The notes: generated by a model not told the origin, from the sequence alone. A stretch of 64,000 nt of DNA from Ganoderma boninense (GCA_002900995.3 CM035313.1:806001-870000); one strand, 5' to 3'; counted from the stretch's first letter, positions 11,296-23,354 are shown. Translations and numbers: made by a program.

Positions 11296-11691
11296 TCAAC
11301 AACCCTCAACACTGCTTGTCCAGGTGCCTCTCTTGGCCTGGCATGAAGAAATGAGTACGCGGTCGCTCATATGCAACAACACAGTTCCAAATTTGCTGCA
11401 TCTTCTCTCGCTATGAGTACGTCGTCTTCGTTTTCGCTCAATTTTGAGGCGCTTGGTCGTTCCCTTCATCGTGCGGCCAATAATTGGTCTGTACTTGGAC
11501 GGAGCCTCGGTGCGTGCACCATTCGCTTCCATGGCTTGAGAGTGGCCATGGGTCGTGGAGAGTCTTGCGCATCGTGAGGCACTTGAGGATCCTGTAGACT
11601 GTGGTGTGCTAGGCCAGGGTGGGCTCAGCGACACGGAATTGTCGTCGTCAGGACCTCGAGACTGACTGGGCGATTTGTGCTCACAGCTCAT
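11296..11691 (-). CDS. Doubtful short Ser-rich open frame
   Basis: A 131-residue frame starts at ATG 11691 and is rich in Ser, Thr, Pro and Arg, with a basic stretch (KRLKIERKRRRRTHSERR) that could act as a nuclear localisation signal. There is no domain, no splice partner and no neighbouring exon that extends it. It lies 73 bp downstream of the end of the next gene on the same strand, so it could also be that gene's 3' region. Confidence 0.2.
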   Translation of the reverse strand: MSCEHKSPSQSRGPDDDNSVSLSPPWPSTPQSTGSSSASRCARLSTTHGHSQAMEANGARTEAPSKYRPIIGRTMKGTTKRLKIERKRRRRTHSERRCSKFGTVLLHMSDRVLISSCQAKRGTWTSSVEGC

Positions 11692-11763
11692 GGTATCATG
11701 GTGAATGGTGTTTCTGGGCCTGCTTTGATGTAGGATGAAATTGTATGTATGTATGGCTATAAG

Positions 11764-14464
11764 TTACCGTAAAGTAACATATAATCTCTGATATTTGCAC
11801 AATGTGTGCTCGAACATAATAGGGTCAAATCCCATCTCCAGCCTCGCCTGCTCGTTCATCTGGTCGAAAACCCCTTGGTAGATACGAGAAAATGCCTCCT
11901 TAATGAGGCTTGTGCCGGGTGATGAATACGGTGCAATGCCTAGGAAATGATTGATGCAGGACTGGGCACCCATGGATAATGCAGAAATTAGTGTTCCTAG
12001 TTCCAAGTCGGTGGGCATCTTGACGACTCCTGCGTAAACCAAATCTGAGGTGATGAGCATGCCTGTCAAACGCCCGATTCCAGGGAGACGGCTGTGCCCT
12101 TGAGTGAATTCATAAGCCGTACGGTAGTCTATTTGACTTTGACCGTCGGGGAGGGAGGTGACCAGCTTGTGCCATTCGGGCTCGACCTCAAAGTACCGTG
12201 GTATGTTGGCGATGGAGCGTGAGTGGGATGCTGTGCCATAGGCACTCACGTTACAAAAGTACGATTGTCGGCGGTCAGGTGGTATCTGGACACTGGCGCG
12301 CTCCTGATGGTCCATCCACTCCTGTAGGTTGGAGAAGAATAGACGTGGGTGGTCGCTGACTGAGTAATCGGATCGGTACCAGACCCCACGCCAGCTCCAG
12401 AGGGAAGCAATTGCGCCGGGTCGATGAATGTTGGTGGGATGGAGGAATCCGTCCGGCTGGCGTACAAGGCGGAGCTGGGGGGCATGCTGACGGAAAGGGG
12501 AATAGAAATCTGGTTCTTCAGCGGCTCGGTGCTCCTCCGGCGTACGAGGCTCCGCGTTGTGCATAAGAACAGGATGGAGTTCTGTGAGGAACTTGACGAG
12601 CGTCGTCACAGCTTGAGAAATGTGGCTATTGAGGGCTACCGCGTCGGAGGCTATGGATGGTAGGGCCTTTAATAAGGGAGGGTGTAACAGCTTCCTAACC
12701 GTTTCTCGACCTTCGAAGACAACTTCACCGATGGAGAGTAGCAGGTCATGCTCCTCTGACCCCTCCCTGCAAACATTCAGCGACAACAACGCAGTCGCAA
12801 AATTATCGAATAGCGCAGGATCTCCTTGCCTGATGGTCGATGTCGAAAGAGACAACGGAAGGATGGTGGGTCGAAGACGTAGGAAGGTTGTTTGTACGTT
12901 GGTGAGCAGGAGGCAGGCGCTGGTCCCCATCGACGACGTCAAAATCCGAACGAACGTGCCTCTGGCCCGACTGATGCGCGTGGTTGGAAATTGTAGCCAT
13001 ATCATGAGGATGCCGCGGATCTCTGATATGATTCTATCTTCTAGGGCGCTTTGGTCGATGACACCGCTGAGAGCAGGCCGATTCACAGCAGGTGCGTTAG
13101 GAATGATAAGTCCAACATCACCTGGCTGGAACTGTGCTCCTGTTCTGCTTCGCAAGTACGCTCGAGTGCGGACCACCAATCCCTCTAGCCACTGAGGGAC
13201 AGTTTCAAGTTGTCCTACAAAGGTGGTGAGCTACTCTGCCAGGCGGTCATAATACTGATTCAGCACTAACCATGGAGATGTGCGGCTGTCATAGCAGGTA
13301 GATCTATGTCCAGCCATGTCCATGCGACCCCGACAGCTGCCAGCACATGTGCTCGGGTAAGGCGTAGACGGAAGGTCGTTGCATAACCAGTTCGGTCTTC
13401 TTCGTCTATGTTCGTCCACATTGTGCTCAAAGTGGACACATATTTCGGTTCCAATGTTTTCGTCAGCCCCGCGGAGTCGATAACTTGCCTTGCCAATCGA
13501 TGCACTTGCGTGTCTTCATTTGTGCCTCCCGAGCTCGCCGTGATGTTTGCAAGGTTTTTGAGTTCTACCAGAGCTTGCCGTAGTGCGGGCGCAGACAACG
13601 CGTGTACAAAAGTGGAGAACTCTGTGTGATAATTAGATGAACCATATTGTGCCCGACAATCAGTGTCTTGCCTTGGGGAATGGGCGGCGGTATGGTTTGT
13701 GTTGTACGGCCCCTCCGAGCTTTCTTCTGAGTTGTTGGAGGGCCTGCGACGCAGACTGTACCTGTGAGCATGTAATAGGTTCATGATAGTTGGTGACTTG
13801 CCTGGAGATATGATTTCTGGAAGAAGCATTTGCGTATGGTCAATCCCAGAGGTCAAGTCTGGAGACGGCATCCCTAAAATTTGATCAGTATGGTAACTAG
13901 TACAAGGTGTGAGAAATGCGCACGCTGTTCTGGCAGAAAACCGGTTGAATGTTGCCATACGGTGTGATATTGATCCGCAGATAAGCTTGGTATATTTCTG
14001 CGTCCTCTGGTACCACACCCACGACGGCTGGTGCCCATGGACGTCATATCTTCGCTCCCAGAGTACGACGAATCCTCATTTTCCGTAAGTTCTGGAGTCT
14101 CATTGATGGGTACTTGCGAGCGTTGGGCCACCCGAGTGGAACGACGAATCACAGCAGTTTCGGAAGATCGCCGCCCTGTGCGTGCGCTATTCTCCGTTTC
14201 TTCACGGACGAGCAGTGGCTCGAGCCGTTGTCGAGTCTTGCCCTTCACGCCGTGAGACGTTGCTTTTGATGGTCCTGATGATGAAATACCTCCCGCTCGG
14301 GCAAGAGCTTGGCCCATGTTTTTCTGGAACATAAGCCCATTGTCTTCATGCTGTGTTAATAATGACAATGACCTGGGAGCTGAACACTTCTTACATACCT
14401 GCTGTATTCCGTTGACCTGTGAATGTGTTGAGTTGTAGGTGGATATGTTTGCAAAAAAAAACAT
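11764..14464 (-). CDS. Large uncharacterised multi-exon protein
   Basis: I do not recognise the family. Exons read 14464-14399, 14350-13924, 13873-13802, 13761-13672, 13621 to about 13265, and about 13226-11764, for roughly 810 residues. The first five exons join in consistent phase; the last junction near 13230-13265 is not fully resolved. The N-terminal part is basic and Ser-rich (GVKGKTRQRLEPLLV, IRRSTRVAQRS), then acidic (ENEDSSYSGSEDM), then a globular region with helix-rich stretches (EFSTFVHALSAPALRQALVE). The long last exon has FCNVSAYGTASHSRS and RLPGIGRLTGMLITSD. Two introns appear to use GC-AG boundaries (CAG|GCAAGT at 13801 and AAG|GCAAGA at 13671). Only 36 bp separate its ATG from the stop of the next upstream gene, so the two may be one transcription unit. 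Confidence 0.6.
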
Positions 14465-14500
14465 GGGACTGACGTTTCCTCGTTGCTCGAGGTTCAGAAT

Positions 14501-16642
14501 TTATAGCATGTCTCTTCTTGGCAGTATTGGCTGCATAGAGGAATCAGTGCATCGATTAAATATCGCATAGGCGCACACGCAACTGCAAGGCTGTTCAGAT
14601 GGCTGGCCGGTTGTGGTCTTGGGTACGATGTCATCAAACTCCTCGTCGTAGTCAAAATCAATCGTCGGAGGTGGGATCGTGGGATCGTCTTCCACATTCC
14701 AGGGAACAATTCTCATGTTCGTCCACTTGTCACCCAGTTCCGGAAAGAATGGCCTGACATTGTGGTGTGCGTTTAACCACTCCTCAATGTTCGCCTTCCT
14801 GGAGGCAGTACTGCTGGCACCCATTTGGTCGTTCGATTGAGCACTTGGCCGCGCACCATGACGTGGGGAATCGCGTCCTGGGGCGAGTGGCCACGGTGGC
14901 ACCGCGAGGCGAGATGGGAAGTTAGAGGGTTGGTAGGTAATTGCCCCTAATATGGCATCTGCATCGAGTTTGACCTCGAGAGATGTTGGCAGCTGCTTGC
15001 GGAGACCATTGATGAGGTTCACGACTCCATGCCCAAAGTATTCCATCAGCGATCTTTCATCCATTATAGACAGGCCGTCTTGAACCATCGAGGCAGGGCC
15101 ACGAGGAATAGGTACATGATCGTACCTGCCAGAAATTTAGTGTTCCATGCAACATCTGACCGTATCTAAGGGGGATACTCACTGAGGGTCATACCATTCC
15201 CGACACAAGTTCAGCTCTCCATCAGGGGTGTGGGCGAATGTGAATTTGGCATGCGCATCGAATTGGGCCTTTGGTGGATAGGATACGAGGACGCATCGGT
15301 ATGACGCCTTGTGAGGGGACGTCCCCGGCCTTGCAGTGGGAGGAAAGCCGCCATGCGCATGACGGCCGGAAAAAACAAAAGACACTATCCCATCGAGAAC
15401 GGCGTATATTCCGAAGGTCAGCAGAAATACCCGTCCAGGGTCTTCTTTCCCGAGCAGCTCACTGGCAGCGAGCAGATGAGTGTATCCTAAGAGAGCGTCG
15501 TTCTTGTCAATGTGTTTTTGGCCAAAAGCGCCTTGTACCAGGTGGAACGCGTCAACTGCAGGGCGTCAACACGGTCGGCGGTCAGGAGATTCACTTAAAC
15601 ACTTACGAGCTTTGTCTGGGTTGTGTTCCTGAGCGGGCGAGATGTTGAGCTGAACGGCAGGGCAATAGCAGTTCTGGTGACAGCCGACCCGGGGCAACCC
15701 GAGCGCAGACGACCTCTCCCGCAACATGCGAGCTACGTGTGGGGCTCCGGTCTCGATTGCTAGTGCAGCCATTTCTCCACCGACCTGTCAAAAGGATTAG
15801 TGCTTCCAAGCCTTTTGCACTGCTGACAACATCACTTACCTTGAGGATGTGTCGTCGTGTCTCTCTCGATGCCGCTCTCCCCTCGTTTCCTTCCTTATTG
15901 GCTCCATGAACAGGTGTAATTTGCATTTTCGGCACTTGAAGTGCAACAGATTCATTGTAGCATCGAGGCGCATTGCGGAAGTTCTCCTGACAGGGATCTA
16001 ATTCGATGGAGACGCCTCCGCGCTCAGGTGTACGGTCTTCCGGGTCTCCCAACACCATGGTCTGCAGTAATCGTATGTCCGAAATGTAAGCTTCTGGGAT
16101 AATTGCACTATGAAGGGCTTAGTGTAAGAAACTAGCACACAATGCAAACGTTCTGGGTGTGACACTTGCGGTGGCACAATCCACGCCTCGGGTCGATCGT
16201 CCTTCTCTTCTCCCGACCCTTGAAGACTTCGCGAAACGAGGAAGTCGCCAGGATGGAATCTGAGCTGGCCTATAAAGTTGATTGCATGAGATAAGTTTGA
16301 ATACTCGGATGCTGGCCACAACTCTTTACCTGTGTTGAATAGCTCTTCGTCTGCGATGCCTGTCGGTATGGCCGTGGCATTCAAGTATTCCATCAGCCGT
16401 CGAATGCCTGTCTCGGACGTGTCTAAGAGTGCCATATACGTTGTCGGCTGGCATGGCTCAAACCCCACGGGGGTGTACATGTGTCGTCCGTGCAGGCGAT
16501 ATAACCGGGGCAACGACGAGTGTCGGTTTGGAAACTGGATAAGGTCTCCTATGGAGTTCATAACATTTGAACATGAGCTGGGAGTGGCAGCTGTATCAGC
16601 ACAGAGCGTACCTTTAATTCTCGATTCCGCAACTGTTGCCAT
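14501..16642 (-). CDS. Uncharacterised multi-exon protein upstream of the 11.8-14.5 kb gene
   Basis: Exons: 16642-16612 (MATVAESRIK), 16548-16330, 16269 to about 16140 or 16058, then to 15840, 15784-15607, 15556-15183 and 15125-14501. Introns are 50-65 bp with good GT-AG ends, and phases agree except around 16060-16140. There either a 77-bp intron joins the halves or a second gene starts at ATG 16058 in the context ACCATGG. Within the product, LHCVLVSYTKPF...KLTF resembles RCVLVSYPPK...KFTF, which suggests an internal duplication. Cys residues cluster in GCHQNCYCP. Near the 3' end, a GTTGCG...TGCAG intron (53 bp) would skip the stop at 14501 and continue into a basic stretch (KKRHAINSEPRATRKRQ). 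That would make a fusion with the next gene possible. No known function. Confidence 0.6.
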
Positions 16643-17239
16643 GATGGAATTCTTAGGTCTCTCAAGCTCGAATCGGAGTCGTGAGGGAATGGGGAAAGGG
16701 GGTGGATGCCTTCGGGAGTCCTTCCCGGTCAGTGGTATTAGTAAGCGAACAGTTATTGAGGAGCAATGTGGAGCTGTGTCGTGCCGAGCTTGAAGCCAGT
16801 ACGAGGGAACGGATTGAGTTTCGGCAGGAATCCCTGAGGAGCGAGCCAGAAGAGTCCCCTGCGGCCGCCTTGTGTTCTGTCCCCCTTCGCTTTGCCTCGT
16901 CCCTGCTGTTCTCACATACTCACGCTTTCTCTGCCTCGGGGATGTTGCAGAACTTGCGGAAACACACCGAGTGGTGCGTTTGGTGCGCGTGGAACGCATA
17001 CCCCGGGGGTCAGGAAGTACGGGTTTGTGACACTCTTCAGGTCATTACGGCTCACCATTGTGCGCTTCCTGCGAGCCATGGATGTGACGTCGTTGAGCAG
17101 GCCGAGCAGACCACCGCGGGGCGAACACGAGAGCTTGTATCCTATCGAGGTTGTCCGAGCAATATGCCGTGGGGGTTCACCGGAGTAGGAGTGGAACTCC
17201 TTGAGGTGCGCCGCTTGTATAAGTGATTGTACAGGCGCG
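16643..17239. other. Gap with no clear gene
   Basis: About 600 bp between the unknown gene and the NOSIP relic. The minus strand keeps some protein-like text (IARTTSIGYKLSCSPRGG, LLNDVTSMARRKRTM) that I could not assign; it may be further decayed coding sequence. Confidence 0.4.
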
Positions 17240-18036
17240 TAGCACCGTCGACTGACCTTTCTCCTTCGCGGGAACCTCGTCGATGGTCATGACAGCCATC
17301 AGTCAGGCAGTTTCCCGATGTCTGTATCCGCTTGCTCGCGCTCGAACTGGAGAAGTGCGGCCTCGTCCACATTGCGCGTGAGTGTCTTGACCGCACTCGA
17401 GTCTATGTCCAACTTGCACTTCGTTCCCCGCGCTGACCCTTGGCCATGTTTGCAGAATGGCGCAGAATGGCTGAGCTGGATAAACGGGGAGAGTGAAAGA
17501 GGGGCGCACCTTCAGAGGAGTCCGCCTGGCCAGACGTCGAGACGATGAACGTCGCCGCGAGCTGCCCCTTCTCAAACTCGAGCAACACGCGCTCCCTCGC
17601 CGCCTCCAGTGCACGCAGCCGCTCCTCCTCCGCCGCCTTGTACATAGCCTCCAGCTCGACGTTTTGCCTCTTGAAATCTTTGATTGGTGCGCCTACACGT
17701 TATGACGCAGGTGGCCCGACCTCGTCAGTTGCTGGTTGTCAATCATTTCCCTCCCGCATCTACTATGCGCACTCACCCCGACCCTCCAAAGTTAACATAC
17801 GCACCTAGGTCCGTCAAGACGAACTCCCTACAGATCACATTGGACTCCTGGCACGCAACGGGGTCGCGCGCCCGCTGTAAGCAGAGTGCGCACGCGTCGA
17901 GCTGTGCGGGTCGCAAAGCCGAGCGTCGCACAAGACGGCGGGGGACACGTACATGCTTTATCCCGTGGTGGAGCTTCTTGTACTCGGGATATGACAAGAT
18001 GCTCCACGCGGTGTAGTTCTCGCTGGGTTTCGTCAT
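17240..18036 (-). pseudogene. NOSIP: Relic of NOSIP (nitric-oxide-synthase-interacting RING/U-box protein)
   Basis: The first exon starts at ATG 18036 with MTKPSENYTAWSILSY.EYKKL, followed by LDACALCLQRARDPVACQES. After an intron come IKDFKRQNVELEAMYKAAEE and ARERVLLEFEKGQLA (17560-17690), then LDIDSSAVKTLTRNVDEAAL and a stop inside KLPD (about 17305). This is the NOSIP order, where the family continues KLP.FW.PSLTP. Two zinc-ligand positions are altered: family EGH.FCKECV reads ESNVICREFV, so one His and one Cys are lost. With the premature stop and missing C-terminal half, the copy should not fold as a RING/U-box ligase. Intact NOSIP is normally a single-copy conserved nuclear gene. Confidence 0.75.
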
Positions 18037-18477
18037 CGTGCATGTTCGTCGAGTTTAGAGAGAGAACGAGGTCGAGTAGAGATAGGCCAGGTATGAAGAA
18101 TGGGACAACCGAGTTGCCGCGAAGGTATGCAAAGATAGGGCAAGGGGTGGAGGAGGGCCACCTGTGTGCGACTTTGGTGCGACACAAGGTTGGTCGCAGG
18201 GACACGAGCCGCCGAAAGGCTTGCTTGCGTGCGAGCACTTGGCTTGGCCTCCTCACAAAAGGTATACCGTCTAGCTCTATTTCGAAGTTCCATCGGATGG
18301 TACGCCCCTGCGCGATTATCGTATGTTCGTTTCAAAGTCCACTACTACATTTGTCTACAGTACGCATTAGGTCGATGTAGTTATTCGTTCAACACCATTT
18401 ACATGTCAGCTTTGATTTAGTCCCTCCCTTCACCTTCCGCGAGGCCGTTCATAGGTGGTGCGAAGCAGTGGGTTTCC

Positions 18478-20677
18478 TCAGGCCTCCGCCGAGGCAGCAG
18501 CAACCTCCAAACCCGAACTCCACGCAACAACCTTTGGGTGCGCTTGCACCTAGCCCCGCCCGATTCGTGAACATCCCACCGCGAAAACGAGAGGCATTCC
18601 ACAGACTCACCTTCTTTGGGTCAAAGCCGAGGACCTGCAGCCCTCCCAGCGAGGCTGCACGCGAGAGCGCAACGTAGGTCTGGCCCTTCTCGAACACGCT
18701 CTTGAGGTCGAGCTTGACATACTGGATTGTCTGCCCTTGGCTCTTGTGTATCGACATGGCCCACGCCAGCATAAGGGGCACCTGTGCGCCGAAGCCCACC
18801 TTAGCTAACTGGTCCCAACAGCAACGAAGGGTCGAGAGCCTCAACCCACCTGCACGCGCCGTGCGAGAAGCTTTCCCTCGTTGTCCTCGACGCGGAACTC
18901 GTCCCGGATGACGAGGACGGTCTCCGTACCTTGCCGAGTCCGGAACTCTACAAGCGGGTACAGCTCGTCGTCCTTCAGCTTCCCCTTCGCCGACGCAGGC
19001 TTGATGTCAGCCTGCTGAGCCCCATCATTCTCCTTGTCCGCGACTGTCTTCTCGCACAGCGAGACTGGCGTCCGACCATCCACGCCGACCTGCACGTGGC
19101 GCACCGCGCCATTCACCTTTGACGATGTGCTGGACTCCAGTGAGCTCGCTGCGGATGCGGGCTTCGGCTTCAACCCGGATGCCCCAGCTCCAAACCTGTT
19201 GACAGGGTTCATGTCCTTGTCCTGTGACGACGCCAGAGCCCCTACACTCGCCGTGCAGGCCGCGATGGTTTGAAAACCCAGCACTCGCCCGACGCTCCCA
19301 TTGACGAGCGTCTCGTCAACGTTCTTCACCAGCATTACTTGCGCATCAGCCTTGAAAGCCAGACGTGCGGGCACGACCATCTGCTCAAACACCTTCTGGT
19401 GCGTGCCGGTGTCCCGCGCGACGTACGCGTGCACCAATCCAGGGAGAGCAGCGAGTCGAGTGGTGTTCGCGCGCTCCACTTGGGCTCGTAACGGATACAG
19501 CTCTGTCGGAAGGATGCCCGAGGGAAGAGACGGGAGAGGGCGCGACAGCGATGTGAATGTTTGCAGCGCCGACGGGGCGATGTTGCCTTTCCGAAGTTCA
19601 TTGAGCAGATCGACGAATTCTAGATGTCCCTCATGAGACCGAAGGCGAATGCAAGGCTATGAATAGGAAGGCGGCCTTACGGGTGTCCCTCTGCCGGAAT
19701 ACTTCTGTGAGGGTGACGGTATTTTCGATGCACTTCTTCCACGATTCGCTCTCGAACGCGAAGAAAGGTTCCGCGCCGGACTTGGTCACCGGGGGTAGCT
19801 GAAAGAAGTCGCCAGTTACAACCAGCTGAATGGATCTAGACTGAGCAAGAATAAACCACAGCATATATGCGCATGGTACGCGCCTGGATTCCGCCGAAAG
19901 GTTTGTCCGTCTTCTGGTTGCGTAGCTGGTCCGCAAGTTTGGCTAAGGTGTCAAACAGCTCTCCATCGACCATGGATACTACGTTACGAAGACATGAGTA
20001 TTTCTTGTAAGCGGACGCAGAAGCTGCTCGGAACGAACCTTCGTCAATTACCAGCACCTTCGTCTCTCTCCATCTCTTGAAGGCTGGCTTGCAGGTCTTG
20101 ATGCAACTAATCTGCCGGTCGATGTTGTGCATGCCAGGGGTTACGGCACCCCACGAGTGTATCGTCATACCTCGTGTTCATCTCAGTGAACACACATCAT
20201 TTGGCGAAGAGTAGCACTTACCTCCGATGTTGGACGCGGCCATGCCAGTGCTCGCGGTGACGGAGATAACGGCTTGGTTCTTCGAGTACTTCTTCCTCAG
20301 CCCGGAAATGATGGCGCGCAACAGCAGCGACTTGCCAGAACCTTTTTTATAAAGCATTAAACGACATTGCCCACATGGCATGGCACAATAAGGGCAACTG
20401 ACGTACCCGCGGGGCCGGTGAAGAAGATATTCTTGCCTTCCTGGACGACCATCTGAAGAACCCGGCGCTGCTCGGAGTTGAGCGCAACAACCTCCACCTG
20501 ACCTTTAGCCTCCTTCTTGGGGGACTTCTTGGTCACTTGAGGTGCAAAGAAGGCATCGAGGGTCTTGCGCCGCTTGTTGCTCGTCTCATTTTTCTTGCTG
20601 GACGTGTCGACGCCTCCGGTGGACTTGCGCTTCTTGGTGTTGGTGGTCGTGGTGCTCAGCACCGCGCTCCTAGCCAT
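18478..20677 (-). CDS. PIF1: PIF1-family 5'-3' DNA helicase
   Basis: Eight exons: 20677-20407, 20341-20222, 20170-20039, 19978-19884, 19825-19681, 19619-18850, 18781-18611 and 18531-18478. All phases agree and the product is 585 residues. Superfamily 1B helicase motifs: Walker A GPAGSGKS (split by intron 1), [20 protein letters not shown], Walker [35 protein letters not shown] and [11 protein letters not shown]1 enzymes unwind G-quadruplexes and RNA-DNA hybrids and maintain nuclear and mitochondrial DNA. The N-terminal 75 residues are Lys/Ser-rich, with NLS-like KKRKS and TLDAFF, which resembles a PCNA-binding box. The frame stays open upstream of ATG 20677, so an upstream start giving a mitochondrial form is possible. 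Intron 4 appears to start with GC (CAG|GCGCGT at 19883). A ~100-residue Ala/Ser/Lys-rich insert lies between the NGSVG and FRVEDNEG segments. It looks functional. Confidence 0.9.
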
Positions 20678-22052
20678 GTGTCCACGCCGAGAGTCGTGAT
20701 TCGATCTCCGTGCGTAGAGGTTGGCAGAGAGGCGGAAGGCGAAGGGAGGAGCAAGGGAGGAGGGATGATGTTGGGAGACGGTATCAAGCCACCGGAAGTG
20801 GTTCGCTCCTCCAGTCGCGTTTGGGCGCTTCTCTGATCGCGTCAAGCTCACGTGCTGTGGATGTCGGTTGGAAGTTATCAGATTAGATAAAATCCATCGA
20901 TCAGTGGTGAGCGACGACCCCTCCGAGCTGCGTCCTCCTGTCCCAATCATGGCATCTGCACGTTCCCTCCAGACTTCACTCCTCCTCGCCTGCTACCCCT
21001 GTCTCCACTCATCGTACTTTGTACTACGCAAAAGTTGCTTGGCGTCGAGTTTCCTCGTATCACTCTAAATCTACCACACAGTACCCCAACCTGGCCGCAG
21101 GTGAGCCGCTCCATTCTCAACGGCGGGTCTACTGCGCCTGTCATGATCGTTTACCGACCACTCCAGCAGTATTCGCCTGTGGACTGTCCCTAGCTCTCTC
21201 TCAAAGATCAGACCATGATAACACTGCCCTCAACCGTCGGGGTGTGGTGCGTCTCATTTGAGTTTTATCCTCCTTAGAGGGGAGTGCTCACGTAGCGTGC
21301 CCTCCGTGCCCTCACAGAGCAACGCGCTGCTCCTGAGCAGTGCGGCCGCAGCTCGCCACGCCCACGAACAAGCCTGAGCGCGAGTCGCGCGCGTTTGTCT
21401 CTCCTCGTCCTGTCTCCCACCTCCCCACACACCCCGCCATCGCCAGTGCATGCGCCCCCTTCACAACTAGACACGTTCCCACAGTGAAATCCCTGCAGAA
21501 CCGCGACGCAACTCCCGCGAGATCAGCACACACGAGGACATCGAACTCAAGCGCGCCCGCGGAGAGATCTCATGTGCAGAGTGCAGACGGTGCGTCGTCC
21601 CCTTCACCCCCTTGCCTCTTCGCCGCCGGGCACTTACACGCTGCTGCAATCTGACATTGCCTGTTTGTCCTCGTCTCACCCCCCTCCTTGGCTGCACACT
21701 TCCGACTCAAGCTCAAATGGGGCAAGAAGATCCCGTGCTCGTCCTGCGTCGGGCGACATGCGCAGCCTGCACATCCCCTCATCGCCGCTCACCGCGGTCC
21801 CGACACCGCACATGCTTCTCCAAACGCCGCAGAGAGCGCCCAGCGGACCCAAAGCGCGTCGATTCCACTCATCTACACGTTGCTGTGGTCTCGCACTGCA
21901 ACTTGTCTATGACACGCTCGGGGTCTCTGCCACGCTCTGAGTCCGATTGATTGCTCCACTTCCTTCAACCCCTGCACAGCATACAATCTCCCCGACCTGA
22001 CGCAATCCCCTTCCGTACCCTCTGACGTCTCCCTGCAAGTGCCAGCGCCACG
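20678..22052. other. No supported gene
   Basis: Overlapping short Pro/Arg/Ser-rich frames on both strands, typical of GC-rich non-coding DNA, with no splice chain or known motif. The part near 20680-20800 is probably the PIF1 promoter. Confidence 0.45.
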
Positions 22053-23150
22053 ATGGCAAGCATGCACTTCTCCTGGTCCGACTCCCTCCACGCCGCCGTC
22101 TCCTCCTGCCTCCCCTGCTTCAAGCACAGTGGTTCTGACTCCGAGTTGGACACCAAGTCCTGTCCGCAACGGCACTCCGCCTACGCTCACGCGATCCCCC
22201 GCCGCGCGCCCGCCCAGATGAGCTCGATGGCCTCCTCGCGGACGCCTCCGACGACCCCGACGCGCTGTCGCTGCACACCAACCCCGGCGAGCGCAGGACG
22301 CGCAAGAATTTGTCCAAGAAGCGGCGCAAAGGATCGCAGTCCAAGGGGCCCAATCACATCCGCGAGCGGGAACGGGGCGCTGGGGTCGGGCGGGGAGGTC
22401 CGGGAGCGGGCGCGGACGATCTCGACGTCGACGCTGGACTCCGACGCTGCGCTGCTCGACATGTCGACCATCGAGTAGATGAGCGCTGCGCGGCACGCGG
22501 AGGCGGTCGCTCGGGAGGAGGAAGAGAGGCCGGAGAAGGAGGAGAGCCGTCGCAAGCGGCGGGAGAGGAGGGACCTGAAGCGGGCGGCGATGGCGCACGC
22601 GCTCGAGCTCCAGGCGAACGGCGAGGATATGTAACGTCCATATCGCTGATAGGGAAGCGGGCCAACGTACGGCGCGGGCATGCCCATGCCGTTCACTCCA
22701 GCGCCGACACGTTCTGGGACTCAGTCACCACGTCCTCCCAACAGGAATTCGGGCTGTTCGTCCATGGCCAGCCCGTCGAGCCTTTTCACCCCGACGCGGC
22801 CGAAACAACGGAAGCCGAGGCGGACGGCGCGGACTTCGGCGGCGAGTCGTACACGTCGCACCCGTGCAGGAGCAAGACAGCAGCACACGGCGCAGGGTCA
22901 GCACCCGGTCCCATTCGACGGTTACCATTCGGCGGCACTTCCACCAACACACATCCCCGCAATCCGTCCCACCCGACGACCACATCCTCGCTGCATACCG
23001 CGAGCACGTCTCACGCAAGCCACGTTCACGACCATGTTGTCTATCCGCAAGCGCTTCCTCGCCGCACGCACGCGCCTCCTGCTCCCCACGATCCTCGGCA
23101 ACGACATAGTATCGACATCCTCTTCCGGCACCCGCTTCCCGTAAGCCGCC
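22053..23150 (+). pseudogene. Relic of an uncharacterised, highly charged fungal protein
   Basis: The copy starts with MASMHFSWSDSLHAAVSSCL. It then shifts frame to DELDGLLADASDDPDALSLH and RRTRKNLSKKRRKGSQSKGP, and shifts again to STSTLDSDAALLDMSTIE followed by an in-frame TAG at 22476-22478. The same frame continues directly with MSAARHAEAVAREEEERPEK and KRAAMAHALELQANGED to a second stop at about 22632. Further on, FVHGQPVEPFHPDAAE and ADGADFGGESYT appear. Coding text on both sides of the stop in the same frame shows decay rather than a chance frame. I know similar proteins only as uncharacterised basidiomycete proteins; no function is known. Confidence 0.5.
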
Positions 23151-23354
23151 CAACAGAGCGTACGTCCCCAGTACTTCATTACTCGCAGCATTGCGATCAC
23201 GTCATCAGCATATTTGCCGCTCGCCCCGGGGACACCAGCGGCCCGGTAGCGCCTCTCATGGCATTGGGAGAACATGATGCGCGCTATTTCTAGTTCTGCC
23301 ACATCACAGCCCTTTCCACCTTTCTCCTCTCGGCCCTCATACGCCTTCTTTGCG

